Part shown: piece after piece, positions 12,642 through 23,964 of the stretch
Numbering within the stretch: the first letter of the stretch is position 1
Layout: each line of letters begins with the position of its first letter
Assembly (NCBI GenBank): GCA_032629725.1
Contig: JAFEVB010000001.1
Location: forward strand, 186,001 to 250,000
Length of the DNA stretch: 64,000 nt
From: Gremmenia infestans
Lineage: Eukaryota > Ascomycota > Leotiomycetes > Helotiales > Hamatocanthoscyphaceae
Reading direction: 5' to 3'
Notes under the pieces: generated by a model
What the model was told of the DNA's origin: nothing
The model's database searches: none
What the model saw: the letters and a program-made list of their open reading frames with translations, nothing else
Translations under genes and position numbers: made by a program

Positions 12642-13446
12642 GGTGGGGTTTGGTAGTAGGGAGAGGGAGGTTTGCTTCCGATTTCTGGGGAATGGGATGG
12701 GATGGGATGGGATGAATGGATGTATGTATGGGGTATAGGTAAAGTAGATATAGATAAATACTGATCAATCAATGCTGAATGGAATGTATGGAAGTTGATA
12801 TGCGTTGCAAGAAAAGAAGCAGGTAGCTAGGTAGGCAGAGGAGAGTTTTAAAGTCTCTTATGAAAGATACTTACCTTTTCCCCCAATGGAAGCCTAACTA
12901 ATGCCATTTCACCATTTCATTAACCTCGTGCGTTTTCTCCATTTCATACCTTGTTTGTTTTTGCTTGAGGCCGCGAGACGCGCGAGACGCGGTTTGAGGA
13001 GTGGAGTGGAGTGAATTTATCACGTGCTTGTTTGATGGTGCTTTTCGGACGTGTTAGAGAGTAAGGTAGGAGAGATAGGTCATGGATAACTTAATAACAT
13101 GTTAGTGTGTGGGGATATTTCGAGGCGCGTTTGGTACAGAGAGAAGAGAACTGGGAGAAGGGTTAAGGGTTAGGCTGACATAAGCATAAAACGGATCCCG
13201 ACGGCTTGGATACGGTAACTATCCCCGGAGCATACATAAACTAGGATGCGGTGCGCGACTCGCGGCTCGCGGCCTGTCGTACGGGAATAGTCTCCAGACC
13301 CTTGGTCGGATTTACAAAGTAAGGTACTGTTTCAGGCGATGGCCTGCCTAGCTATAGGTACTGACTATATGGCGGGGTAATCATATTATTGATGCTGAAC
13401 AAAGTATTAACAAAGCCAACTCAATTGAAAAGTCAACATTCTCAAA
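12642..13446. promoter_or_regulatory. Divergent promoter RpiB/aldolase with CGAGACG motifs
   Basis: 805 bp between the divergent starts. It holds two overlapping copies of CGAGACG at 12974-12980 and 12983-12989; the second extends to CGAGACGCGG (12983-12992). The same ten-base word or its A variant occurs in the other two divergent promoters of this region. A GGATG-type pentamer tract lies near 12690-12715. Confidence 0.55.
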
Positions 13447-14500
13447 ATGGAGTGGAAGAAGCTAAATAAAACATATCAGATCCTGACAGCGGCCGAGAAA
13501 GGGGGTTATGGAGTAGTAGCACCAATTGCGTGAGTGAGCACCGCACCTGGCCTTGGAAGATATCTTCATTTCACATGCATAGGTATCTATGTAGCCTCAA
13601 GTAGGCAAGTAAGCAAGTGGTTACATATTATATACTGACAAGAATCCAGGTACAACATCGAAGGCATAATCGGCATGGTTGCCGCCGCCGAAGCCAAAAA
13701 ATCCCCCCTGATAATCCAGATGTTCCCCTGGGCCATCACCTTCAGCAACGGGCTTCTCGTCCACGCCGCCGCGCAAGCAGCGCGCGACGCAAGTGTGCCT
13801 ATCGCCGTGCATCTGGACCACGCACAAGACGAGGCGCTGATCAAGCGCGCCGCAGACCTGCCCTTTGATTCCATCATGGTCGACATGTCGCACTACGAGA
13901 TGGATGAGAACCTTAGCAAGACCAAAGAGCTGGTCGAGTATTGTAACGAGAGGCATATTACGACCGAGGCAGAGCCGGGGCGCATAGAGGGCGGGGAGGA
14001 TGGCATTGCGGATACGGCGGATCTGGAGGGGAAGCTGACGACCGCGGAGCAGGTGGAGAGTTTTGTGGCTACGGGCATTGATTTTTTGGCTCCCGCGTTT
14101 GGGAATGTGCATGGGGAGTATGGGACGAGGGGGCCGGTGCTGGAATATGAGAGGTGCGAGTTCTAATCTAATCTTTGACTCCTCTCAAACAAGAGTGTTC
14201 CTAATACTAATTGTTTCTACGGATAACAGGCTTGAAGCAATCAGAATTGCTGCTGCTGGCCGAGTCAGGATAGCTCTGCATGGAACGAATGATTTTCCAG
14301 AAGATGTCATGAAACGCTGCATCAAAGGAGGTGTGTCCAAGGTAAATGTCAACAAGTTGATTCTGGACGATTACTTGCAACACCTGAAGAAAAATGCTTC
14401 GACCATGTCTTTGACGGTGTTGTTGGAGGAGGGTGTCAAGGAAGTCCAGCGCATGATGGAATGGCAGATGGATGTTTGTGGATCTACCGGGAAGGCGTAA
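13447..14500 (+). CDS. Class II ketose-bisphosphate aldolase family protein
   Basis: Three exons: 13447-13529, 13650-14153, 14230-14500; 285 residues, the normal length for the KbaY/GatY/Fba class II family. These zinc enzymes cleave ketose phosphates to glycerone phosphate plus an aldehyde. The first exon supplies MEWKKLNKTYQILTAAEKGG and splices to APIAYNIEGIIGMVAAA. Expected residues are present: HLDHAQD with the catalytic Asp and a zinc His, EAEPGRIEGGEDG, the second zinc His in PAFGNVHGEYG, and the third in RIALHGTNDF. NVNK near residue 235 is the phosphate-binding region. The substrate is not readable; the gene context suggests a ketose 1-phosphate or bisphosphate from the neighbouring kinase. 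Confidence 0.87.
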
Positions 14501-15178
14501 GTGAGTTGCTTGATTGGATTACTTGATTGTGGGTAGAGAAAAATAAATAGCTGTTTAGTATCTATGCCTTTCTTTGCCGTGTTGCTTAATTCCTTCACTC
14601 TTACAGTGTTTTGCGGCCTTGCCCATAAAAGGACTATTGATTATAACCCTTGGGCTCTTTATTGTGCGTCCCTATGCTAGACACAAAAAGCGGCACTCAC
14701 TTTATTCTCATCGACTTTTAATATCACGACTACCTAGCACATTTCGAATTATGTGCTGTTTGCTTTTGTCCGGGAGGCTTCTTCTCTTTGTCAAGACGGC
14801 CGTAAAACGCCGTAGGAGTTAAGCTTGATTGATCAGACACAGTACAGGCATTGATACTAAATCTGCCCTTAAATCTACTGAAAGCCCTCCGACTCTATAG
14901 ATGCATAAGTGTGCAGGTAGATTCTAGTCGACTTCAGAATTTAGCTTCTGTACCAGGTGCGGCCTTTTCACTTTAGCTAGATATTTGCCTTCTCCGATAG
15001 TTTCAAAACTGGCTCGCAAAATGGTAGAAGTACGTGTATGTAAGGTTCTTACCGAGGTATGGAATAACAATTTACTGCTACGTCACTACTTTTTTATGGT
15101 TCAGGGTCAAACTTTGCAGGGTCTTAATTCCATTTCTATATATCTATATCTATATGCACAACCCACACAATCTTATCT
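14501..15178. other. Intergenic region between convergent aldolase and SDR genes
   Basis: No gene supported; AT-rich with several short frames. It should contain the two 3' untranslated regions. Confidence 0.5.
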
Positions 15179-16233
15179 CTACCATGCGCCTACAATTCCC
15201 GCAATAGGGATATCAATACCCGTTGTATATGTAGCGGTATCTGAAAGGAGATAAACATAGGCACCACTATATTTTCAAGTCAGATACTTGTCTCCCCAAG
15301 TAGAACGCAAGGTAGGTACTCACCCCAACTCTTGAGGTAATGCAAGTCTTGGCATGCCTCCATAATACTTCATCTTCGTATCCCAATCTGGCGACTTCTC
15401 AACATAGTATGTCAACGCCGTCTTGACGAAGCCCGGCGATATACTATTGACTCTGATCCCGTGCTCCGCCCATTCCATTGCCAGAGTATGTGTCATATTC
15501 CTCACCGCAGCCTTCGTCGCACCGTATGGTGCAGACGGCGCAGCCTATAATGATTTCAAGTTAGCAAGTCTCTCGTATCCCAGCCTCAGCCTCAGCCTCA
15601 GGAGAGGAACCCCGTTTCTTCTTTACTTACCCTATTCGGTCTATAACTCGTCATACTCGCAGTAAAAACAATGGCTCCCTTCGTCTTCAACTTGATAAAC
15701 GTTTTCGCAGCTGCAGTCGCGCAGTTCCACGCTCCAAACACATTCAGCTTGAACAGCTGCTCCACCTGCGCCATGGTGAAGTCGAGCGCCGGCTGGTGGC
15801 GTGTCATGCCCGCATTTGCAATCATGCCGTCGAAGCGGCCTTCTGCCTCCACAACGGCATCGAGCGCCTTCGCGACGCTCTCTTCGCTGGTTACATCTGT
15901 GTGTAGGTATGCCAATTTCTCGGGGTACTGTTTTTGCATGGCGGCAAATTCAGGGCCCGGGCTGCTGATATCGAGCGAGTACACTTTCGCGGCGGTGTTG
16001 GCTAGGCAGACTTCAGCGAGGCCGAGCCCGATGCCTTGGTTTGCTCCTGTGACTGGGAGAAGTTAATATCGGTCTTCAGAAAAGAAATATATTGGCAGCA
16101 GGAGAAACTGACTCGTGATTACTTTTCCTTGGAGTGATATTTGCCATTGGTGACCTGCTTGTGGGAGTGTGCTCATTGACACAGGAGGAGCAGCTCCATT
16201 GCTAATTGGTGTGTCTTGGGCCGAAGGAGGCAT
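15179..16233 (-). CDS. SDR-family polyol dehydrogenase / ketose reductase
   Basis: Four exons on the minus strand: 16233-16113, 16052-15631, 15544-15324, 15266-15179; 283 residues. Splicing gives [16 protein letters not shown] at the cofactor site and [14 protein letters not shown] near the end. Other family residues are [13 protein letters not shown] with the catalytic Ser, YGATKAAV (YxxxK), and [12 protein letters not shown]. The C-terminal [14 protein letters not shown] resembles arabinitol/sorbitol-utilisation dehydrogenases rather than the mannitol enzyme at 10274. The likely reaction is oxidation of a polyol to a ketose. The first ATG in frame is 16233; the upstream frame extension starts with TTG. 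Divergent from an MFS transporter with 674 bp between. Confidence 0.87.
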
Positions 16234-16907
16234 TATGGTGGGATATTGAGGGGTGTGAAGGGTCAGTTTCAATCACTGTTATGAGGTGATCAAGTCGTAT
16301 GTAAGAATTGGGTTTCAGATATTATGGTTGACGGAAGATGAGTGAGTTTAAGACAAGTGATATTTAGGAAAGAACACAATCTTCAATTATATGGGCAACA
16401 GACTTACGGCTACAGGTCTTGCTAACCTTCTCCATAACCCCACCATAGGGATCGTCTCGCACACCGCATTCGCGTGGAGAAACAAGCGTCGTCAGAACCC
16501 CTAGTTGGGTTTTGAGGCGTGAACCGCGAGACGAGGTCGATTCTCCGCATAGACTCCACGTTTTGACCACGATCTTTCATCTCGTCGTTCCGGGAACTAG
16601 CAGGGACCCCATTTATTTTCCGCCTGACTCGTACACCAAGCTCACCCCATGGGAAATTCTTTGCGGGGAATGAGACATCTACGGAGTAGCACATAGGTAA
16701 AAGTAGGTGTAGACAGACAGTGTAAGTAGGCCTAAAGTGTGGATTGATTATTTTCCCATAAGAACATCTCCTTTCCCACCTCATACAAATCTCAAGTCTC
16801 CACGTCCAGAACATTACCTCACTGCTCTGTTCTGCTCTGCTCCAAGACACAATTTTAATTTCACATTTTATTATATACTTGTCGATTGTTCAGCAACTCT
16901 CTAACAA
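16234..16907. promoter_or_regulatory. Divergent promoter SDR/MFS with CGAGACG motifs
   Basis: Contains CGAGACGAGG at 16527-16536 and the reverse form CGTCTCG at 16453-16459. The same word occurs in the RpiB/aldolase and regulator/kinase promoters. No other gene is supported here. Confidence 0.55.
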
Positions 16908-18492
16908 ATGGACCAAATGGACCACAAACAACACTCCGCAGAGGTCGAAGATGTTGGGCCTAAAATCGACAATATGCATACCGAATTTAATGGCTATGTT
17001 CCCGATACCGAAGAAGAGAAGAGGCTTGTGAGGAAGATAGACCTGTATCTTCTTCCTACCATTTGGATCATGTATCTCTTGTCATATGTAGATAGAACAA
17101 AGTTAGTATTGCCTTACCTACACGCACCTGGATCCAAGTTCTAACAGCATATAGTATTGGCAATGCAAAAGTAGCAGGCATGGCTACCGATCTAGGTCTC
17201 GATTCCAACCGTTACTCAATCGTACTCGTGGTATTTTTCGTCGTCTACGTTGCATTTGGCGTTCCTTACAAGTAAGTGCCCGAAGTTCCGAAGAAAATAA
17301 ATATAACAAAAGTTTCAACAGCTAATACCCTTTCCTGCAGCATGGTCCTGTCTCGAATCCGTCCTTCGATCTTCCTCCCAACCATCATGTTCTTCTGGGG
17401 AGTAGTCACAATCGGCATGGGCTTTGCACCCAACTACAAGTCCCTCATTGCTTTCCGCATCATCATCGGTTCCCTAGAAGCAGGCTTCGCTCCCGGTGTG
17501 CTCCTCCTGCTCTCCTCGTGGTATAAGCGCAACGAGCAGAGCAAACGCTTCTCCGTCTACATCTCAGCCGCCATCCTCTCGGGTGCCTTCGGCGGCTTGA
17601 TTGCCGGCGGTATCGAAGGGGGTTTGGACAACCGTATGGGCATCGCTGGCTGGAGGTGGCTGTTCATTGTCGAGGGCGCGCTGAGTGCTGGCTGGGCCAT
17701 CATTGCTTCTTTTATCCTGTTGGATTTCCCGGCTAATAGCACGAGGTTGACTGAGCGCGAAGGCGAACTCGCCGTGCAACGCATTCTTTCCGAGGGCCTA
17801 TCAGTGCGTTCAGAAGAGTTTCCTGATCTCCCTCATGGGGAAGCTTTGACATTAGCGTTGAAGAACTGGCGGACCTGGGCTTTCACCGTTGGATACATGG
17901 TAAGTGGTCTCACCGTCGTTTCCTTTTCTTGAACACTTGGGCTAATTCCGTATATCAGGGCATTGTTGGCTCGTCTACGCTTACATACTTCTATCCGACT
18001 CTCGTCAAAGGACTGGGTTACACGTCCGTACAAGCTCAGTATATGACTGTTCCTATCTACGCTGCCGCTTTTGTCTGCACTGGCATCACGGGCTACTTCA
18101 CAGACAAGGTTATCCATCTGCGCGGCCTGATAATCGCATCGTGGTTGACAGTCTCAGCCATCTGCTCGATCATCATCTGCGTCATGTACAATTTCGTTGG
18201 CAGATATGTTTTGCTTGTTTTGATGGCGTCTGGGCTTTGGGTGGCAAACGCGTTGAGTTTGAGCTATGCTTCGAGCACCTTTGGCTCGTTGCCAAACGAG
18301 ACAAAGGCTGTGTGCTTGGCCATTGTCAACTCTCTAGGGAACTTGGCTCAGATCTACGGCTCGTATCTATTTCCGTCGGCCGATGCGCCGAAGTACATTA
18401 TGGGTTTCGGTGTCATCAGCGGATTATGCAGTCTCAGCGTTGTAATGTACGTCTTCCTGCATGTAATGCTGAAGCGGAGACCACAAAATTGA
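16908..18492 (+). CDS. MFS transporter, anion:cation symporter (Dal5/allantoate-permease-like) family
   Basis: Four exons: 16908-17101, 17155-17271, 17341-17899, 17959-18492; 467 residues. The first splice restores SYVDRTNIGNAKVAGM, the helix-1/2 signature of the ACS family (DRxNIGNA). The others restore PYNMVLSRIRPS and GYMGIVGSSTLTYFYP. About 12 membrane segments; RIIIGSLEAGFAPGVLLLLSSWY is the expected helix 4 and GWRWLFIVEG follows helix 5. ACS members import organic acids and small anions, and in fungi also sugar acids and vitamins. The link to the sugar cluster rests on position and shared promoter motif, so it may import the pathway substrate. Confidence 0.88.
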
Positions 18493-18568
18493 GACGGAAA
18501 GCGAAGGTTACCTGTGTGGGAGGACGTAAAATATGGACCATATAGACTCTTATTGGAATAAAATAGTT

Positions 18569-20795
18569 TCAAGGCGGCATATGGACCCCAACATCTCTAC
18601 TATCATCGGCCGAGTCTATTCTCTTCCACTCCTGACGAAGTTCATCACACAGCGTTGACATTGGCCAACCTGTGCGTGCTTCACATTTTGTGATGAGAGA
18701 AATGATTTCATTTCGCTGAAACGTCTCTTGAACACACAATCCAGCTACGAATAATATAATCAGTATTTGTTTTCAAAAGAACCAGGATATCCCATTGCGT
18801 ACCTCCAAACAAGCATTGTGAAGATATGATTTGGCAGCCTTCATCTGACAATTGCATTGCGATGCCCGCAATAACAGCCACAGCTTCGGACAATGATTTC
18901 TGTTTTAGGAGCTAACATTAGCATGCAACGGACTGGAGCACTGGATCAAAGGGCAAGCTCACTTGAACTTTCATGTGTGAATCTAATCCAGCCATTGCGG
19001 GACGATGCAAGGTTATCAATATCCGGGCAAAGTAAAAGATCTGCAGTGAAACACCTACTCATAGTCAGCAATGATAAGATGACTAAGTCCTTCATGCAGA
19101 CCTAGTTTTGGAGGATGTATCCAGAGTGGCTGGAAAATAGTAGTCGTCTTAGGAACTGGCAAGGTTTTAAGTTCGTCGCCTAAAGTGCCTCTCCATCTAT
19201 CAAGCATTGCTAACAACTTATCCGCCGTTTGAGTCTTCTGGTGCACTACTGCGTCTGCTGGCGATTGATCGGTAGGATCAGCGTAGAAGTTGACGGCTTG
19301 AGAGAACAGATATACAACTCTGTCTACCAACTCGGGTTTGCTTAGCTCGGGGTAGTCCACAACCGGTTTCCAGAAGCTCAAACATCGTCTACGTTCCCTG
19401 AAAGCAGCCCACACATCTTGACGAAGCCAAGCCCACCATACAGCTTGGCGGATGCCGCCGGAGCCTCCGTCGACATTTTGTGATCGTTGTATCCAGAACA
19501 CCCCTTTCAGATGACGCTGCCATTCGCTTTGGGACTCGTCTAACATTTCATAAGTAGAGATTATCAGTGCTGTTGCTAACAACTCTTCGGAGTGTGCATA
19601 ACTGTTATGATGGAGGGCAGTTCTGTCTATCATGTTAAAATCATGGCATATTTGTGGTGCAAGTGGTATAACACTCAACTTCAAACATGAGAGACTTCAT
19701 GGAGGACTTAGAAAAGAGCAATTGGACTTACTGAACATAGTGAAGTATTTCGTAATAGTATTGCATAGCAAGATTGGGATCATTGCCCGTCTTTGCTGGG
19801 TCTCTATAATTCTGGCGAGACAGATGCTGTGCCGAAAGGGCTAGTATTGCCTTCATAAGTCCGGTGTTTCGGAGCTAGAAGCGGAGTTGTGTATGAGAAA
19901 TTTATTCTCTACAACAGGTGAGGTTCTTACCGCAAGCCGTGTGGTATAAACAGAGAAGTGCTTGTTGGGATCAAACAGATCTAGCCAGAGAGCAGAATGT
20001 TCTACGAAATTGCGAAATATCATGATTTCGGAATCTTTCAATACACTATCTTTGCTCAATTGCCAATACTGACTACCCGTATCTGAAGGAAGCAGCTCGT
20101 TCGATGCACTTGGAAAGGGTTGATCAAGAACATTCCGAGCTTGGCTAGCTGGCTCTACTAAATTAATATACGGTTCTGGTCGTTCAAGAATGGGAGACGA
20201 AGGCCGAGTAAAGCCTCTATTGGCCTGCAAAGCATCCTCGGCGAGAAGGTCCAACCATCTGATAGATGCTAGATCGGCGGTAAGACATTCGGAGCCCAAG
20301 GTATCGGCAGGCGAAACATGGTTGATATGAGGGGAATGTATTTGACGTAAAGGCTCAAGAGGCTCATCAGGAGTATAGTCGAATCCGCGGTGGTCAGCAA
20401 AGCTTTGGTTACTGTCCTCAACACTTTCTCGTGACCCCTGGCGAAGTGCTGTATCACCTGGCGATATCAAAGCGTGGTTCGCCATAGATGGCTGTTCCAA
20501 ATCGGGCCACAGACAAGTTCTATTGGTCGGGCCACAGTTCCCACAGACTGGAAAGACCTCATTGCATTTTTTATGCCTTCTGCGACACGTGATACTAAGG
20601 TGTGCTGTTAGTTTGCAAATTCTGCAGTTGCGAAGCCCTGTTGAGGCACAGGTATTGAGCAAAAGCCTACCAGCCGGTCTTGGTCCTCAATCCCTTGCTT
20701 CTCGACTTTCTGGTAGTCTTTCTTCTCCAAGCATTGCCGCCACTGGCAGCGGCCGAGCTCGAGCCATCGAGCTGACTAGTTGTTACCTGCTCCAT
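18569..20795 (-). CDS. Zn2Cys6 transcription factor, candidate cluster regulator
   Basis: Seven exons on the minus strand: 20795-20671, 20594-19931, 19874-19732, 19622-19102, 19054-18963, 18899-18803, 18744-18569; 605 residues. The first intron (76 nt) falls inside the zinc cluster: splicing yields KTGCITCRRRHKKCNE, followed by CGNCGPTNRTCLWP, a C-x2-C-x6-C..C-x2-C-x6-C cluster. A basic run (RRKTTRKSRSKGLRTK) precedes it. The middle region matches the fungal-specific transcription factor domain: LMKAILALSAQHLSRQN, then HSEELLATALIISTYEM and HLKGVFWIQRSQ. Exon 5 gives LQIFYFARILITLHRP. It is divergent from the DAK-family kinase gene. Confidence 0.9.
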
Positions 20796-21732
20796 GGTAA
20801 GTGACCGGGTCTCCTTGGTCCTCCGGCAGTGAGGCTCCTTCACAGTGGATCGGTGTCGAGCTGGAGTGTACAATACACGCACTGTAAAGCGAAAGTTTTG
20901 AGAAGCAATCTCGAAACTCGAGACGAGGAGAAGTGCACGTCTCGGATGCAAGAAACTGGGTCATGGTACGACCATACCCCCAGACTTACCCCACCCCACG
21001 CCGACACGGGGAAGCCTTCTTGGGTGCATCGGCGATACACATCACTGACAGGGCAATGGGATGGGATGGGGCGAGAAAAGTCGGAAATGCCTCGAGACGC
21101 GGTGTCGACTAGCTGCTTAGCGGGGAACCTGGAGTGCTGATGTTCCAACTATCCCACTATTCCGTATTACCACCAATGAACATCATGTTAATCATCTCCA
21201 CCCTCTACACTAACATACCCCAATCCGTCGACATGGGACGCTAGGCTGGGGTATGCGGGGATTTTCCGAGTCAGCTTCTTCCTATTTGACATCAAAAGTT
21301 GACTCAATTTAGAACTACTAAAAACTATTCGTATTAAATTTTCCGCGTCTTGATTTGGCGGCTTTTGGTGGAGATGGCGGCAATAGTCTTCGTTTGTTCC
21401 GTTTTCCAAATAGGGCTAAGTACGACATGAAACTAATCATCCCATGAGCGTCTCTGGAATACTGATTCGAAATACCATAGAAACCTACAACCCAATATAC
21501 ATACAGCCCCACCGTTTATTAGAACGCAACTAAGCGCTTCATATCTTCCATTCAGGTACGGTGACAGTATCAAAATGTCCACCCCGAGTCGAGGCATGTA
21601 TCCACGGATCTACAGCGCGTTGTTCACGCGACGTAAATATGTGAAGATACCCTTCCAACAATAGATATCCCTCTCTGTTATCGTGGAGTGATCCATCAGG
21701 CTCCTTTTCCTTCTCCTTGACCCCAAACCACC
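20796..21732. promoter_or_regulatory. Divergent promoter regulator/DAK kinase with CGAGACG motifs
   Basis: 937 bp between starts. It holds CGAGACGAGG at 20919-20928, the reverse form CGTCTCG at 20938-20944, and CGAGACGCGG at 21093-21102. The density suggests operator sites, possibly including autoregulation. No gene is supported in between. Confidence 0.55.
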
Positions 21733-23701
21733 ATGTCTACCAAGCACTATTTCCCCGAGACAGCAGTCAATACTCTAGTCCCCCGAGCGTTGAAGGCTCT
21801 CGTTGCGGCGATTCCCTCCCTCGCCCTCATCGAGTCTGAACGAGTCGTTTTCAATACAAACCATGATGAATCTAAAGTAGCAGTGATAAGTGGCGGCGGC
21901 AGTGGCCACGAACCTAGCTGGTCTGGTTATGTTGGAGATGGACTGCTAGCCTCTGTAGCTTGTGGTGATATCTTCGCCAGTCCAAGCATGAAGCAGGTTC
22001 TCTCTGCAATTGCTAGCTCTCCGTCGCAGAAAGGCACAATCTTACTCATCACCAACTATACGGGCGATAATCTCCATTTCGGTCTCGCGGCTGAAAGAGC
22101 CTTGGCTGTTGGACTCACTCCCAAGGTGGTGGTGCTTCCAGCAACCGACGATGTCTCGATTGGTAAAAGCAAATCTGGCATAGTTGGGCGACGAGGCCTA
22201 GCTGGAAACTCCATCACAATGAAGGCAATAGGGGCAGCGGCGGCAAGAAACTTTGGATTCGAGCAATGTGTAGAAATTGGCAAGGCCGTGAACTCACAGC
22301 TGGCCACTATTGGATCCGCATTGGATCATTGCCATGTACCGGGACGCCAGAATCACGAGTCGATTCCCGACGACACGTGTATAGCGGGAGCGGGTATACA
22401 TAACGAGCCTGGCGCGCAACGACTATCGCCATTTCCTTCAGTTGAAGATCTCATAGATCATCTGTTGAAGCTTGTCTGTGATCCGAATGATCCTGAACGA
22501 GGATATGTCAAGTTCGGTGAAAATGACGACGTGGTTCTCTTTATCAATAACTACGGTGGCATTTCCAATCTTGAACTTGGTGCCCTAACCCAGGAGATTA
22601 TTGAGCAACTTGGTGAGTCCAGTGTCCTCCGCTCTGGCTTGTCGTTCCAAAACTGATACTGTCAAAGATGCCAAATGGCACATCAAGCCGGTGAAGATCT
22701 ACGCAGGCACCTTCGAAAGCTCACTCAACGGGCCAGGATTCTGTATGACTCTATGTAACATTTCAACTGCAGCAACTGCGTGCAATTTGAGTTCATCCGA
22801 GCTGCTGGATCTATTGAGCGATCCTACCGCAGCACCTGCATGGCCCAATGTCCTTTCAAACACGTCGACAAAAGTCACACGGAAAGTCATCCAACAAAAT
22901 AATAATGTTTCAACACGACCCAAGATTTCATCCTCGGAAGACATTCTCGGTAGGTTATGAAAGCCCGCACTACTTTATATCGTTCTGATCAAAGTGTTTT
23001 CATCTAGTGGATCCATCATTACTCGACCGTGTCGTAAGACAGGGCTGTGAAAAAGCCATCGCTGCAGAGCCAAACCTTACAAAATGGGATATGGTGATGG
23101 GAGATGGTGACTGTGGAGAAGCAGTGTTTGGAGTAAGCACAGGTAAGACCCATTCATCTAACCCACATCGCGATTCTCTCCCTTTTAACAACATCCTCCC
23201 TTAGATATCATCAAACTCCTCGACTCCGGCGTTGCAAAGACCGGATCTATTTTCGATGTATTATACTCCACAATCGACGCAGTTGACGATATGGGCGGCA
23301 CGCTCGGTGCCATATTTGGTATCTTCCTCGCTGCTCTAGCCACTTCCCTACGCACCTCTTCAACCCAGTCTGCCTCGAACCTAGAGCCCGCATCCTCCCA
23401 GAGATATGCCCAGGCAATTGGCCACGCAACGGAGAAGTTGAAGAATTACACCGGTGCTAGAGAGGGAGACCGTACAGTGATGGACGTTCTCCTCCCCTTT
23501 GCAGCAGCTTTTGAGAGCTCCGCAGACTTTGGAAAGGCTGTGGCCATGGCCAGGGAAAAGGCCGAGGCAACGAGGTATCTGAAACCGAAGTTTGGGAGAG
23601 CTTCGTATGTTGGGGAGGGGGGCAAGGAGCAGGAATTGCCTAATCCTAGAGCGTGGGCATTGATGGAAATGTTGAGTGGGATGCTGGAAGGAATCAACTG
23701 A
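21733..23701 (+). CDS. Dihydroxyacetone-kinase-family enzyme (DhaK + DhaL), possible ketose kinase
   Basis: Four exons: 21733-22612, 22668-22949, 23008-23142, 23205-23701; 597 residues, usual for fungal two-domain kinases. The DhaK half (1-~340) has ISGGGSGHEPSWSGYVG and the substrate-binding His region in AGAGIHNEPG. The DhaL half (from about 390) has the ATP/metal motif MGDGDCGEAVFG and later GAREGDRTVMDVL. ATP-dependent phosphorylation of glycerone or a related short ketose is expected. The text after GHEP is SWSG where classic glycerone kinases usually have xHAG, so another substrate (e.g. a tetrulose) is worth considering. Divergent from the Zn2Cys6 regulator; the cis motif and neighbours suggest a ketose pathway. 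Confidence 0.9.
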
Positions 23702-23964
23702 GCTATTTATTGACGGAAGAAGAAAAAGAATTGCAATTAGCTCCCCGGACGTCTCCGTCACCACGGTGCGAATACAGTACTTCCTGACTAGTGGCTGGAA
23801 GGACTCCAGGGCGCAAGTCTCGTTTGTACGTACGTATGTACGTATCTTAATCACTTTGGTTCACTTTGAAACAAAAATACAATAATGAATCTCCAAACTC
23901 CACGCCATTTTAAACCTCACGTTGGGCCCTCAAACTCCTCTCAGAATATCGCATTGTATCCCCT
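23702..23964. other. Intergenic region DAK kinase to transporter pseudogene
   Basis: Short gap with a TACG/TATG-type tract near 23826-23846. Nothing else seen. Confidence 0.4.

Noticed and set aside
12373..12768. 131-codon minus-strand frame overlapping the isomerase
   Set aside because: Shifted frame of the same DNA, Pro/Arg/His-rich, and without a domain.
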